Source: Aquimarina acroporae (GTDB taxonomy: Bacteria > Bacteroidota > Bacteroidia > Flavobacteriales > Flavobacteriaceae). Taken from it: 64,000 nucleotides of DNA. Numbering within the stretch: the first letter of the stretch is position 1; each line of letters starts with the position of its first letter. The notes beneath the pieces are model-generated. The model was not told the origin of the DNA. It searched no databases and worked only from the letters and a program-made list of their open reading frames with translations. Both the position numbers and the translations under genes were made by a program. The stretch covers positions 744,001 through 808,000 of the forward strand of contig NZ_JALPRE010000001.1 of NCBI RefSeq assembly GCF_023195925.1. The letters are read 5' to 3'. Below are positions 52,020 to 61,877 of the stretch, in pieces.

Positions 52020-52382
52020 CTATAATCCTTTTAATAACAACTCGGCAGTTGCTGGATTTGTGGCTAAAGGAACATTATACACATCACAAAGGCGCATAAG
52101 CATAAAAATATCAGGTTCATGAGGGTGTTTTGCCAATGGATCTCTAAAGAAAATAACCATATCGATCTTACCTTCGGCTACATCTGAAGCAATTTGGGCA
52201 TCTCCCCCTAATGGTCCAGAAAGATAAGGAGCAACCTCAAAACCAGCTCTTTTTGCCTTTTGACCAGTCGTTCCCGTAGAAACAAGATTTATTTTTTTCG
52301 AAAGTAATATACTTTTGTGCTCATTAAGAAACTGAACCATTTCAGCTTTTTTTCCATCATGAGCTATTATTGCAATGGTCAT
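52020..52382 (-). CDS. mgsA: Methylglyoxal synthase
   Basis: The enzyme converts dihydroxyacetone phosphate to methylglyoxal, a phosphate-releasing bypass of lower glycolysis. The protein shows IAIIAHDGKK, the phosphate loop VSTGTTGQ, SGPLGGDAQIA, the catalytic Asp in FFRDPL and the C-terminal PLATNPATAELLL. The frame extends to TTG 52397, but ATG 52382 matches the family start. It lies 17 bases after pfkA. Confidence 0.95.
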   Translation of the reverse strand: MTIAIIAHDGKKAEMVQFLNEHKSILLSKKINLVSTGTTGQKAKRAGFEVAPYLSGPLGGDAQIASDVAEGKIDMVIFFRDPLAKHPHEPDIFMLMRLCDVYNVPLATNPATAELLLKGL

Positions 52383-52399
52383 AACTATTGATAACAAAT

Positions 52400-53386
52400 T
52401 TATGTTGATAGTATATCAGAGATACGCAACAACTCTTTATTTATTTCATGATCCCCCGATAGTCCCTCATCAAAACTGGTGGATTTTACTTCATTGTTAA
52501 TTAATCCTACCATTACATTTTTTTCTCCATCCAACAACAACTCAACCGCTTTAACGCATAATCTACTTGCTAAAGTCCTATCAAAACAACTAGGTGATCC
52601 CCCTCGTTGCATATGCCCCAAAACGGTCACCCTTACATCGTAATCTGGTAAATTTTCGGTAACATAATCGGCAAGTTCATACACATTTTTACCAATCTTA
52701 TCTCCTTCACTTACCACAACAATACTAGAGGATTTCCCAGAACGCTTACTACGTTTTAAAGATTCTAATAAACGATCTAGACCAAGGTCTTCTTCGGGAA
52801 TTAAAATTTCTTCTGCTCCTGCTCCTACTCCACTGTTAAGTGCAATAAAACCAGCATCACGTCCCATCACTTCTATAAAGAATAATCTATCGTGTGAACT
52901 CGCGGTATCTCGAATTTTATCAATTGCGTCAATTACGGTATTAAGCGCAGTGTCATAACCAATCGTATAATTTGTGCCAGCAATATCATTATCGATTGTT
53001 CCTGGTACTCCTATCACAGGAATATCATATTCTTTACTAAATATCTCTCCCCCTCTAAAAGTACCATCACCACCAATGAGCACCATGGCATCTACTCCTA
53101 TTTTTTTTAGATGCTCTGCTGCTTTTTTCCTTCCTTCAGGTGTTCTAAACTCTTCAGATCTAGCAGATTTAAGAATCGTCCCCCCGCTACTAATTATATT
53201 TCGAACACTTCGTGCATTCATTTCACAATAGTCCCCTTCGATCATTCCCTGATATCCCCTATAAAACCCTACGCATTCTACATTATAATATGCGCATGCT
53301 CTTGCTACTGCTCGTATAGCTGCATTCATACCCGGAGCATCTCCTCCTGAGGTCATTACTCCAATGGTTCTGATTTCTCTTGCCAT
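52400..53386 (-). CDS. pfkA: ATP-dependent 6-phosphofructokinase
   Basis: The 328-residue glycolytic kinase shows VMTSGGDAPGMNAAIRA near residue 10, GGDGTFRG, the catalytic GTIDND (proton-acceptor Asp) and MGRDAGF near 170. The Gly of GGDGT suits ATP rather than pyrophosphate use. The start is an ATG just after tamB's end. mgsA follows, so glycolytic entry and the methylglyoxal bypass share a transcript. Confidence 0.97.
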   Translation of the reverse strand: MAREIRTIGVMTSGGDAPGMNAAIRAVARACAYYNVECVGFYRGYQGMIEGDYCEMNARSVRNIISSGGTILKSARSEEFRTPEGRKKAAEHLKKIGVDAMVLIGGDGTFRGGEIFSKEYDIPVIGVPGTIDNDIAGTNYTIGYDTALNTVIDAIDKIRDTASSHDRLFFIEVMGRDAGFIALNSGVGAGAEEILIPEEDLGLDRLLESLKRSKRSGKSSSIVVVSEGDKIGKNVYELADYVTENLPDYDVRVTVLGHMQRGGSPSCFDRTLASRLCVKAVELLLDGEKNVMVGLINNEVKSTSFDEGLSGDHEINKELLRISDILST

Positions 53387-53411
53387 TCTAGATCTTTTAG
53401 TTCGTTATTGG

Positions 53412-56400
53412 TTAATTATTTTTATCTGTAAAGTTAATAAATTCGGGGGCTTCTATCTTAGTTGTATCCACCGGTTTTGCTATTGAATCTTTTTTCTTTT
53501 TCTTGTTTTTAAAAACCTTTTGTACGAGCTCATTGAAATTATCAAAATCTACCGAGTATGAAAGTCCAATACCTTGCTCATAACCTTGGTTTTCAGTCCC
53601 TATAAATTGAATATCATTTTGTCGATTAAACACCTTACCTCTAAGCGACCCATCCTCATTAAAGAGATATTCTATTTCTACATCTCCAACTACAGTAGAT
53701 TGATCTGTTCCTCCCAGAGGAACTCCAACCCTACCATTAATTAGTATTTTATTGTTAATTTGGGTCGATAGTGTTAATCCAAATTGATCTGCATTTTCCT
53801 GATCCAAAGTACGCACTCCCTGCACGTAATTAAGTCCTACCTGGAACTTATCATCTTCATCAGAAAACAATCCATCAAAAAGACTAGAAGCTCTATCTGC
53901 TACTAACCCTCCCGTAATGGTGTTTGGATCCAACGTTTCACTACTATAAAATTGGCCTTGAGAAACCAGAGATAAAGCTTGTATTTCACTATTAGACTGA
54001 TCTCTTAACTTATAATCTAACTCACTTTTTACTACTGAGCTTAGATTCGGAAACTCCAGACTAAAATTAAGGTTAGGTTGTATTAATTCTCCTTGTAAAT
54101 CTACAACGACCTCAACGGGTATTTTTCTGTTTATCGAAGCATTATCTAATAAAATAGCTGGGTTTGCTTCTGTTTTATATACCGCACTTAGGTCTAGAAT
54201 AGCTCTGGTTGGACTTCCATCCCAATTAATCGTACCTCCGTCCCGAACATTAAATATCTTTTCAACGACCAAATACCTAAAATTATATGTTCCTTCATAT
54301 GCCACGAAATCTCCCCACATATTGAACTTCCCATTGGTGTTAATCTCGATAAGCAATGTCCCAGCTCCGCGACCTTTAAGTGAGCTTCCATTTTGTTTAT
54401 CTACTACAATTTCAACTTCGGCATTATTATTAACATCCAGATCAAATTGTAGTTCTAACCCTTTTACCTCATCCAACACAATTTCTTTACCTTCTAAACG
54501 GGCTTGTTTCTCATCGGGGCTCAAAAAGTGAATATATGAATTGTCTCCAATAGACTCTGTTTCATTAAGTGGAATTTTAAAAACCGTACCTTCTTCGGTA
54601 GTAGCATTTACATTAATAACTAACTCGTCTGTAGGGCCTTTTATAGAAGCATCTCCGCTTATAAATGCGGTTCCGTAATACAATGATTCTTCATCTTCTT
54701 CGGTATCAAGAACTAGTAATCTATCATTAGCAATAAGATCTAAGCCCATTTCCCATTTCGAAAATTGACGATGAGCTATATATCCTCCTAAAATTCCTTT
54801 GGTATTATACTTGGTATCAGTAACCTCAATATTATCAAAATTAAATCGCTGTTTTTCTAATAGAACTCTTGAACCTTCTTCAAAATCCAGATCCACATTA
54901 AGGTAAGGTACAGTAAGTCCCGCTTGACTTAAACTAAGAGCACCGTCTATTGAAGGTTTTTTAAAACTACCTGAGATTTTTGCATTTCCAAAGAGATACC
55001 CTCTTATATTAGAAACTACTATACCTCCCAATGCACTAAACTCTTCAATATTAAATCGATCAAGTTCAAGATCTACGTCCATCTTAGAATTGCTCTTAGA
55101 AACATTAATAGTTCCCAAAGCTGTAAGGCTTTGATGGTTTCCTTCATCAGTAAGTTTAGTATCGACACTATATTCGGTTAAATCATCATTTCCAACCACA
55201 TCGATAGTAAGATCTCCCAACAATGTTTCATTAATCCCTAAATCGTTTACACTTATCGTAGAGCTAGGATAGTAGGCCCCGTTCTCTTGTAATACTGCTA
55301 GCTTCCCGTCTACTTTTCCTGCAAAATTCAAGCTATCTATCCTGGGTGTGATTTTATTAAGATCAACATTTTCAAAAGTAGCCTTGATATCTTTATAATA
55401 TTTTCCTTCTACGACGCCATCCACCTTTATTTCTTCATCCTTGTAGTTAAATATAAGTGATTGAATATCGATATTTTTAAAATCGTTGTCGAATATTATC
55501 TTGTTGTTATCTTTATTTTTATCTCGGTTTACATACCAGGTATATCCTTTATAAGTAAGGTCTGACTTCCTGAAACCAACTTCGGAATTATTTTCTTCAT
55601 TGATGGTATGATAAAACTCTAAACTAAAATCATCTGCATTATTTTTTCCTCCTTTAAATTCGGAGTGCATGAATAGCGTGTCTTTTAGTGTAACATTAAT
55701 CAAACTAAATTCTGATACATCATAGTATTTAGAATCGATACTATCAATTGCTACATAAGTATTAAATAATGGGTTTTTATTATCTACTTGAACATCTACA
55801 TTTTGCATGACATTATCAAAAGCCTTAATAGAAGGAGATTTAAAAGTGAGTTTAAATTCTGACTCATTGCTTTCTACTTTTCCTCTTATGATTGTATTTG
55901 GTGCAAATTGAACTTCAGGGAAAAAGACATCAACAATTTTATTATAGATACTGAAATTGAATTCCATAAATTCATTATCTGTAATCTCTGTAGCTTCAAA
56001 ATTGGTGTATAAACTCCCAATCGAATTCCTGAAAAGATCATACACATTTTCAAACCTGAAAATCCCTTTCACATCTCCTTCGACAATATCGGGACTATTG
56101 ATCTTGATTGTTCTTACATTATTTTCATCAAAGCTAGAAGTGATATCAAAATCCTCAAAATAATAGCTAGCATTTTGATTGGTATACAGGGTTTTCTTAA
56201 AAGAAATGGTTCCAAAAGCATCATTTACACCAGTACCTTTCATATTCATATATACATCACCGTTAAAAATAGATTCACTATCTCTAGTAAAGAGATTTAG
56301 CCTTTTAAGGTCAATATGATCAACATTTGCAACGAAATCGTAGTTATGAATCTCCTGAGACAAATCTGCTACTCCATTAAATTCAAATCTTACATTAGGA

Positions 56401-57935
56401 TCCTGAGAAATGAGATTTCCATCGAAAACTCTATCTTTTAAGTTTCCTAGTGCTTTTAAATTCGAATAATTATACCCATTAAACACCAATTTATTAACAT
56501 CTCCCTCTATTCTGGTGTTCAAACTCTCTAGTGTAAAGCCACTTCCATCAACATTAATATTAAAAGCTGCGCTACCTACCGAATTTACCCCTAATAATTG
56601 ACCTACATTAAAGTCATTGGATATAATATTTCCATTATAGGTTGAAGTGGTGATATCATCAAGCTTCTCAAGTAGCACAAAAGCATTTATTTGCCCAAGT
56701 TGAGAAAAAAGATTCATATCTATATCAACAGCTTTTGTAGTTACAGTAGCATTACCTTTGGCCGTAACGCTTCCAAATTGATACAGCTGACGAGGAAGTG
56801 ATTCTCCCAGAACTCTAGGCATCAAATTTACCAAATCATAATAATTGGTCGTTAGATCTGTAAAATCACCGGTAAGTTCAAATTTTGTAGCATCAGAAAC
56901 CGCATTTTTAATCCTTACATCTCCACGTATGACTGACCGATCTAATCCGGTTATATTGGCATTGATCACCTTAAAATCATTTAAAGTTCCCTGCACCAAT
57001 GTATTTCTCAATTTCAAAACATGATTATTCCCGAATCCTTTATAAAAAGGGATCAAATCATTGGTTGAAATAGAAGCCTTGTTAAAGTCTGCAGTAATAT
57101 TTACTTTGTTTTCAAAATCTGAAAGTCCACCTTCTTCAAAAGAAAATAATACTTCACCTTCTATATTAGAATCTGGAGTTTCTATGACCAACTCTTGAAA
57201 ACTCATTTCTTTTGGCTTAACAGCGAAGCAAGTTTGCAATTTGGAAATTTGTAATCCCTGTGGTTCATTAAATGCTAATGCATTAATATTTAGATATACA
57301 TCAGGACCATCTACCATTAGATTTTCTGCATCCAGAGTAATATCCTTATAATATATTACATCAGGACTCTTTAAATTTTCATCGGTAAAACTATAAATAC
57401 CATTTTCAATGGTAATATTTTTGGTAGTTAGCAGAAACCTTTCACCAGAAGGTGGTTTTCCACTATCAAACTTTCTTACAAAAGTCATTAAGTTATCGCT
57501 ATTTTCATCTTTATAGATTTTCATCTTAAATCTAAGATTCTTTATAACGACCTCTCCTAACTCAGGATTGCCATTAGATATCTTACTGAGACTACCTACT
57601 GAGGTTTCAATACCCCCAGCATAAAGTAATGTATCCTGATGATGATCTTTTACAAAAACCTCTTTGAGATTCACATTACCGGCATAGGTTAATCCAATCT
57701 TGCCAATTTGAATATCTACACCATAATCTGAGTTTAAGCGTTTAGTAATTTTTTTTCCAAAAAAAGTTTGAACTGCAGGTATAGAAAATACGATCACTAA
57801 AAACGCAAAAAGTGATAAAAGGGTAAGAAATACCCTTAACAATATTTTCCTAAATTTTCTGATACGTTTTATTGTTTTAACTTTGTTGACAATATTAACA
57901 ATTTCTATGCCCTTTTCCTCATAATGAATCCACAA
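53412..57935 (-). CDS. tamB: TamB-like translocation/assembly protein (DUF490)
   Basis: The 1507-residue protein has one N-terminal helix (about residues 33-52, after the basic KRIRKFRK), a very long chain of beta-rich repeats that would span the periplasm as a groove, and the C-terminal DUF490/TamB domain with YEGTYNFRYLVVEKIFNVRDGGTI and TGGLVADRAS. TamB-like proteins move phospholipid and help beta-barrel assembly. The longest frame starts at a TTG (57935) that overlaps the divergent tsaD start and a T-rich promoter-like stretch. TTG 57842 would lose the basic stretch, so the start is uncertain. Confidence 0.88.
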   Translation of the reverse strand: MWIHYEEKGIEIVNIVNKVKTIKRIRKFRKILLRVFLTLLSLFAFLVIVFSIPAVQTFFGKKITKRLNSDYGVDIQIGKIGLTYAGNVNLKEVFVKDHHQDTLLYAGGIETSVGSLSKISNGNPELGEVVIKNLRFKMKIYKDENSDNLMTFVRKFDSGKPPSGERFLLTTKNITIENGIYSFTDENLKSPDVIYYKDITLDAENLMVDGPDVYLNINALAFNEPQGLQISKLQTCFAVKPKEMSFQELVIETPDSNIEGEVLFSFEEGGLSDFENKVNITADFNKASISTNDLIPFYKGFGNNHVLKLRNTLVQGTLNDFKVINANITGLDRSVIRGDVRIKNAVSDATKFELTGDFTDLTTNYYDLVNLMPRVLGESLPRQLYQFGSVTAKGNATVTTKAVDIDMNLFSQLGQINAFVLLEKLDDITTSTYNGNIISNDFNVGQLLGVNSVGSAAFNINVDGSGFTLESLNTRIEGDVNKLVFNGYNYSNLKALGNLKDRVFDGNLISQDPNVRFEFNGVADLSQEIHNYDFVANVDHIDLKRLNLFTRDSESIFNGDVYMNMKGTGVNDAFGTISFKKTLYTNQNASYYFEDFDITSSFDENNVRTIKINSPDIVEGDVKGIFRFENVYDLFRNSIGSLYTNFEATEITDNEFMEFNFSIYNKIVDVFFPEVQFAPNTIIRGKVESNESEFKLTFKSPSIKAFDNVMQNVDVQVDNKNPLFNTYVAIDSIDSKYYDVSEFSLINVTLKDTLFMHSEFKGGKNNADDFSLEFYHTINEENNSEVGFRKSDLTYKGYTWYVNRDKNKDNNKIIFDNDFKNIDIQSLIFNYKDEEIKVDGVVEGKYYKDIKATFENVDLNKITPRIDSLNFAGKVDGKLAVLQENGAYYPSSTISVNDLGINETLLGDLTIDVVGNDDLTEYSVDTKLTDEGNHQSLTALGTINVSKSNSKMDVDLELDRFNIEEFSALGGIVVSNIRGYLFGNAKISGSFKKPSIDGALSLSQAGLTVPYLNVDLDFEEGSRVLLEKQRFNFDNIEVTDTKYNTKGILGGYIAHRQFSKWEMGLDLIANDRLLVLDTEEDEESLYYGTAFISGDASIKGPTDELVINVNATTEEGTVFKIPLNETESIGDNSYIHFLSPDEKQARLEGKEIVLDEVKGLELQFDLDVNNNAEVEIVVDKQNGSSLKGRGAGTLLIEINTNGKFNMWGDFVAYEGTYNFRYLVVEKIFNVRDGGTINWDGSPTRAILDLSAVYKTEANPAILLDNASINRKIPVEVVVDLQGELIQPNLNFSLEFPNLSSVVKSELDYKLRDQSNSEIQALSLVSQGQFYSSETLDPNTITGGLVADRASSLFDGLFSDEDDKFQVGLNYVQGVRTLDQENADQFGLTLSTQINNKILINGRVGVPLGGTDQSTVVGDVEIEYLFNEDGSLRGKVFNRQNDIQFIGTENQGYEQGIGLSYSVDFDNFNELVQKVFKNKKKKKDSIAKPVDTTKIEAPEFINFTDKNN
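57878..57885 (+). promoter_or_regulatory. -7 promoter element of tsaD
   Basis: TAACTTTG is a perfect TAnnTTTG box 38 bases before the tsaD ATG. It lies within the 5' part of tamB on the opposite strand. Confidence 0.45.
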
Positions 57936-58946
57936 AAAATATACATTCTCGGTATTGAATCTTCATGTGATGACACGTCTGCGGCTATATTATGCAACGG
58001 AAAAGTTTTGTCAAATGTTGTGGCATCACAAAAAATACATGAACAGTACGGCGGTGTTGTTCCAGAATTAGCTTCTAGAGCTCACCAACAAAACATTGTT
58101 CCTGTTATTGATCAAGCTATTAAGCAAGCCGGAATTGCTAAAAAAGATTTAAGCGCCATCGCCTTTACTAGAGGACCAGGATTAATGGGTTCTTTATTAG
58201 TAGGGACTTCCTTTGCAAAATCATTAGCCCTGGCATTAGACATTCCTCTCATCGATGTAAACCATATGCAGGCTCATATCCTTGCTCACTTTATAGAAGA
58301 AGATGACTTTGATCAACCTGAATTTCCATTTTTAGCAATGACTATAAGCGGCGGTCATACTCAGATTGTAAGAGTAAACGACCATTTCGACATGGAAGTA
58401 ATTGGAGAAACAATTGATGATGCCGTTGGTGAAGCTTTTGATAAAAGTGCAAAAATCCTGGGGCTATCCTATCCTGGAGGTCCTTTAATAGATAAATATG
58501 CGCAATTAGGAAATCCAAAGGCTTTTCCGTTTCCTAAACCAAAAGTCAGTGATTTAAACTTCAGTTTCAGTGGACTTAAAACTTCAGTATTATATTTTAT
58601 ACAGAAAAAAGTAAAAGAAAATCCAGATTTCATTCAGGAAAACTTACACGACATTTGCGCATCTCTACAGTATACTATCATTAACATATTGATAGATAAA
58701 TTAAAAAAAGCTTCTAAGCAAACAGGAATAAAAAGCATTGCAATTGGAGGTGGCGTTTCTGCTAATTCTGGAATTCGTAAAGCTTTAAAGGATGGAGAAT
58801 ATAAATTTGGATGGAAGACTTTTATCCCAAAATTTGAATATACCACAGATAACGCAGCCATGATTGCCATTGTAGGATATCTAAAGTTTTTAAAAGAAGA
58901 TTTTACCGACTTAAATGTGGTGGCTAAAGCCCGAATAAAATTCTAA
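57924..58946 (+). CDS. tsaD: tRNA threonylcarbamoyltransferase TsaD
   Basis: The 340-residue protein places threonylcarbamoyl on A37 of ANN-decoding tRNAs. It has the ASKHA fold: LGIESSCDDTSAAIL near residue 9, the metal-binding VNHMQAHILAH and SGGHTQIV, SYPGGPLIDK, and GGGVSAN near 275. The stop shares one base with the next start (TAATG), so rsmE is coupled. Confidence 0.97.
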   Translation: MNPQKIYILGIESSCDDTSAAILCNGKVLSNVVASQKIHEQYGGVVPELASRAHQQNIVPVIDQAIKQAGIAKKDLSAIAFTRGPGLMGSLLVGTSFAKSLALALDIPLIDVNHMQAHILAHFIEEDDFDQPEFPFLAMTISGGHTQIVRVNDHFDMEVIGETIDDAVGEAFDKSAKILGLSYPGGPLIDKYAQLGNPKAFPFPKPKVSDLNFSFSGLKTSVLYFIQKKVKENPDFIQENLHDICASLQYTIINILIDKLKKASKQTGIKSIAIGGGVSANSGIRKALKDGEYKFGWKTFIPKFEYTTDNAAMIAIVGYLKFLKEDFTDLNVVAKARIKF

Positions 58947-59650
58947 TGCAGCTATTTTATAACGATACATTAAGCAGCTCGAGTACCGAAATTAAATTCT
59001 CGCGCGAGGAAAGTAAGCATATTGCCAAAGTGCTACGAAAGAAAGAAGATGATATTTTGCATATCACCAATGGAAGAGGTGATCTTTTTCAAGCTAAAAT
59101 AACCTTTTCTAACCCTTCACAATGTATTGCTGTAATTGACTCGTTTGAAACTCAGAAAAAGAAACCCTATCGATTACATTTGGCTGTAGCCCCTACCAAA
59201 ATGAACGATCGATATGAATGGTTTTTAGAAAAAGCTACCGAAATAGGTATTGATGAGATCACACCTATTTTATGTGATCACAGCGAACGTAAAGTCATAA
59301 AGTTGGAAAGATTCGAACGTATTCTTCAGAGTGCTATGAAACAATCTTTGCAATGTTACTTACCTAAGTTAAACCCCCTAGTTACATTTTCTGATTTCAT
59401 TGCAAAGCCAAATCAGGATCAATTATTAATTGCTCATTGTGAAGAAACTAAAAAACAATCGCTACAAGATATTCTTCAACTAAAATCGAACTCTACTATT
59501 TTAATTGGTCCAGAAGGTGATTTTTCTCCTGATGAAATTCATAAAGCTCTTTCCTCTGGATACCATCCTGTGACTCTAGGTGAAACCCGATTAAGAACAG
59601 AAACTGCTGCAATCGTAGCCGCTCATAGTGTTGCTTTTATGAATCACTAA
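58946..59650 (+). CDS. rsmE: 16S rRNA (uracil-1498-N3)-methyltransferase
   Basis: The 234-residue SPOUT methyltransferase has an N-terminal PUA-like domain (HIAKVLRKKEDDILHITNGRG) and a C-terminal knot with LIGPEGDFSPDEI and LGETRLRTETAAIVA. It methylates U1498. Co-transcribed with tsaD. Confidence 0.97.
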   Translation: MQLFYNDTLSSSSTEIKFSREESKHIAKVLRKKEDDILHITNGRGDLFQAKITFSNPSQCIAVIDSFETQKKKPYRLHLAVAPTKMNDRYEWFLEKATEIGIDEITPILCDHSERKVIKLERFERILQSAMKQSLQCYLPKLNPLVTFSDFIAKPNQDQLLIAHCEETKKQSLQDILQLKSNSTILIGPEGDFSPDEIHKALSSGYHPVTLGETRLRTETAAIVAAHSVAFMNH

Positions 59651-59697
59651 CCTATCTCACTTATAATCAATATCTTTATCAAACAAATCAACACATA

Positions 59698-60852
59698 ATG
59701 ATTCGTATTTATCAAATAATCATTTGCCTTATCTTTTGCTGTTTGGGATGCTCTTCAAACAATAATGATAATACTTCTAATCCTGATGTTTCTCCACCCA
59801 CCGACTCACAAAATACAATTAGTAAGATTGAGTTTATAGATGAATATGTAATTCCGGTTCAAGACTTAGCAGGAGTTCCTGTCGGAGGACTATCGGGTAT
59901 AGATTATTATGACGGAAAGTGGTATCTGATTTGTGATACTTCAGAACCACCAATACGGTATTATAACGCTTCTATATCATATACTTCAACTGGATTTACC
60001 GAGGTATCAGTAAATACTATGACCGAAATAAAAGATAATATGGGCGCCGCATTAGCTGCTGGCACAGTTGACCCTGAATCGATTCGATTTGATCCTAATA
60101 CACAGAATTTGGTGTATAGTAGTGAAGGTTCTATCGTAAATGATATCGACCCCGCTTTATTTGAAATATCTACTTTGGGAAATCTGGTAAGAACATTCAC
60201 TTTACCCGATTATTTTAAAGCTCAGGCTAATGATGATACCAAAGGACCGAGGCATAATGGGGTTTTTGAAGGATTATCATTAAATATAGATAACACTGGA
60301 TATTGGGTTTCTACAGAACTACCGCTTATCGAAGATGGACCAGAACCCACTCTTACTGATACTGATTCTCCGGTTCGAATCACCTTCTTTAATAAAAACA
60401 CAGGATTAGCAGAACGACAATTTACATATGAACTAGATCCTGTGGCTCGACCAGCAACTTTAGGAACAACTTTTGAGGTAAATGGACTAGTAGAGATTCT
60501 AGAATATGATCAAAATAAATTCTTAGCTCTAGAACGTTCCTTCTCTTCGGGATATATCGATGGTGGTAACAACGTAAAAATTTACAAAGTTGATGCAACT
60601 GAAGCCACCAACACCCTATCAACAGAGTCTTTAAACAGTGCCTCTTATACCAAAGCACAAAAAACACTGTTATTCGATTTTGAAACTATCAGAAGTCAAC
60701 TCATCAATAATTCTGTCGACAATATCGAAGGAATTAGTTTTGGCCCTGCATTAGAAGATGGAAGTAGAACAATTGTGGTGGTGTCTGACAATAATTTCAA
60801 CTCTTTTATCCCTCAAAAGAATCAATTAATTTTATTTAAAGTAATCCCATGA
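59698..60852 (+). CDS. Phytase-like esterase-domain lipoprotein
   Basis: The 384-residue protein has a lipobox (CCLGCSS near residue 18) and a low-complexity linker, then a beta-propeller of the esterase-like activity of phytase family (PF13449 type): VGGLSGIDYYDGKWYLICDTSE, DPESIRFDP, GVFEGLSLN, NVEGISFG-like strands. It may hydrolyse phosphate esters at the cell surface, though few members have been tested. The proximity to rsmE (47 bases) is probably not meaningful. Confidence 0.8.
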   Translation: MIRIYQIIICLIFCCLGCSSNNNDNTSNPDVSPPTDSQNTISKIEFIDEYVIPVQDLAGVPVGGLSGIDYYDGKWYLICDTSEPPIRYYNASISYTSTGFTEVSVNTMTEIKDNMGAALAAGTVDPESIRFDPNTQNLVYSSEGSIVNDIDPALFEISTLGNLVRTFTLPDYFKAQANDDTKGPRHNGVFEGLSLNIDNTGYWVSTELPLIEDGPEPTLTDTDSPVRITFFNKNTGLAERQFTYELDPVARPATLGTTFEVNGLVEILEYDQNKFLALERSFSSGYIDGGNNVKIYKVDATEATNTLSTESLNSASYTKAQKTLLFDFETIRSQLINNSVDNIEGISFGPALEDGSRTIVVVSDNNFNSFIPQKNQLILFKVIP

Positions 60853-60862
60853 AGGTGCTGTT

Positions 60863-61774
60863 TTACTTTGATTGCTTAAGATTTTGCAAAACAGATTTCA
60901 GATCTACATAATAAATATCCCCAGGTGGTCTTTCTCCTTCTGGGCGTTTACCAACAACCCCAGGTCTTTCCGAGGTAAAGTATAACACCTCATCATTTTT
61001 ACTTAGCCCTGGAGCAAACTCTGTATATTCTGAATTCACTGCGGCACCTAAATTCTCAAGCTCTGTCCAAACACCGTTCTCATTCCAGGAAACAAATAAA
61101 TCGGCATCTCCTTTCCCTTTTGGATCCCTTGCAGCTACAATTAAAAAATCTTCGTTTGACGATATACTCGGGTTACTTGCGTAAATAGGTTCTCCGTTTA
61201 ATTGTAGCACAATTTTTTCCGCTTGTTTATATCCATCTTTAGTGTTCTTAACAACTACAATATCTCTTCCCTGAAATCGTTCCGAAACAAAATAAGCATT
61301 TCCGTTTTTTGACATCGTTATAAAAATATCTGTCGAATCTGAATTAAAGGGAAAGTCTAGATGAATGGGTTCTGACCATTTATCCTCTAGTCTATCTACA
61401 TACCAAGTATTGTAAACTCCTCCTTTGTCATTTGCAATAACTGGCCTAGTAGAAGTAAAATATAACCGGTTACCATCTGCAGTGAGAAAAGGGTCTACAT
61501 CTCGATACTCTCCCGTAGAAAATGAAAGGTTTTTGGCTTCAGACCATTTCTTATTTTCATATACCGAATACATTAGCTTCATACTTGAACGATCTGCCGT
61601 AGTACGGTTAAAAAAGACTTCGGTCTCATCAGAATTTAATGTGGCAGCAAACTCAGGAGCACTTGTAGAGACCGCACCTTCTCCCCAAATACTCGCCGTT
61701 ACTGGAGGTTTAGGTCTCGATTGACATGAAATAACTAACACACCTAAAAGTACAAAGGTTACAACTATTTTCAT
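60863..61774 (-). CDS. PD40-type beta-propeller lipoprotein
   Basis: The 303-residue lipoprotein (lipobox VISCQ, residues 14-18) has repeated PD40/TolB-like blades, each with an SxDGxxLYFxS-type strand: LNSDETEVFFNR, FLTADGNRLYFTSTRP, MSKNGNAYFVSER, LSKNDEVLYFTSERPG. Such periplasmic propellers bind partners or peptidoglycan fragments. No peptidase domain is attached. Convergent with the phytase-like gene. Confidence 0.82.
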   Translation of the reverse strand: MKIVVTFVLLGVLVISCQSRPKPPVTASIWGEGAVSTSAPEFAATLNSDETEVFFNRTTADRSSMKLMYSVYENKKWSEAKNLSFSTGEYRDVDPFLTADGNRLYFTSTRPVIANDKGGVYNTWYVDRLEDKWSEPIHLDFPFNSDSTDIFITMSKNGNAYFVSERFQGRDIVVVKNTKDGYKQAEKIVLQLNGEPIYASNPSISSNEDFLIVAARDPKGKGDADLFVSWNENGVWTELENLGAAVNSEYTEFAPGLSKNDEVLYFTSERPGVVGKRPEGERPPGDIYYVDLKSVLQNLKQSK

Positions 61775-61877
61775 TTTGACATATTTTGGTTCACTCTCCT
61801 AATTAGAAATATCTTCAGGAGTAAAATACATCAAAAATCAAATCTTTCAAGTTAAGATTATCCCAATTGCGATTATT

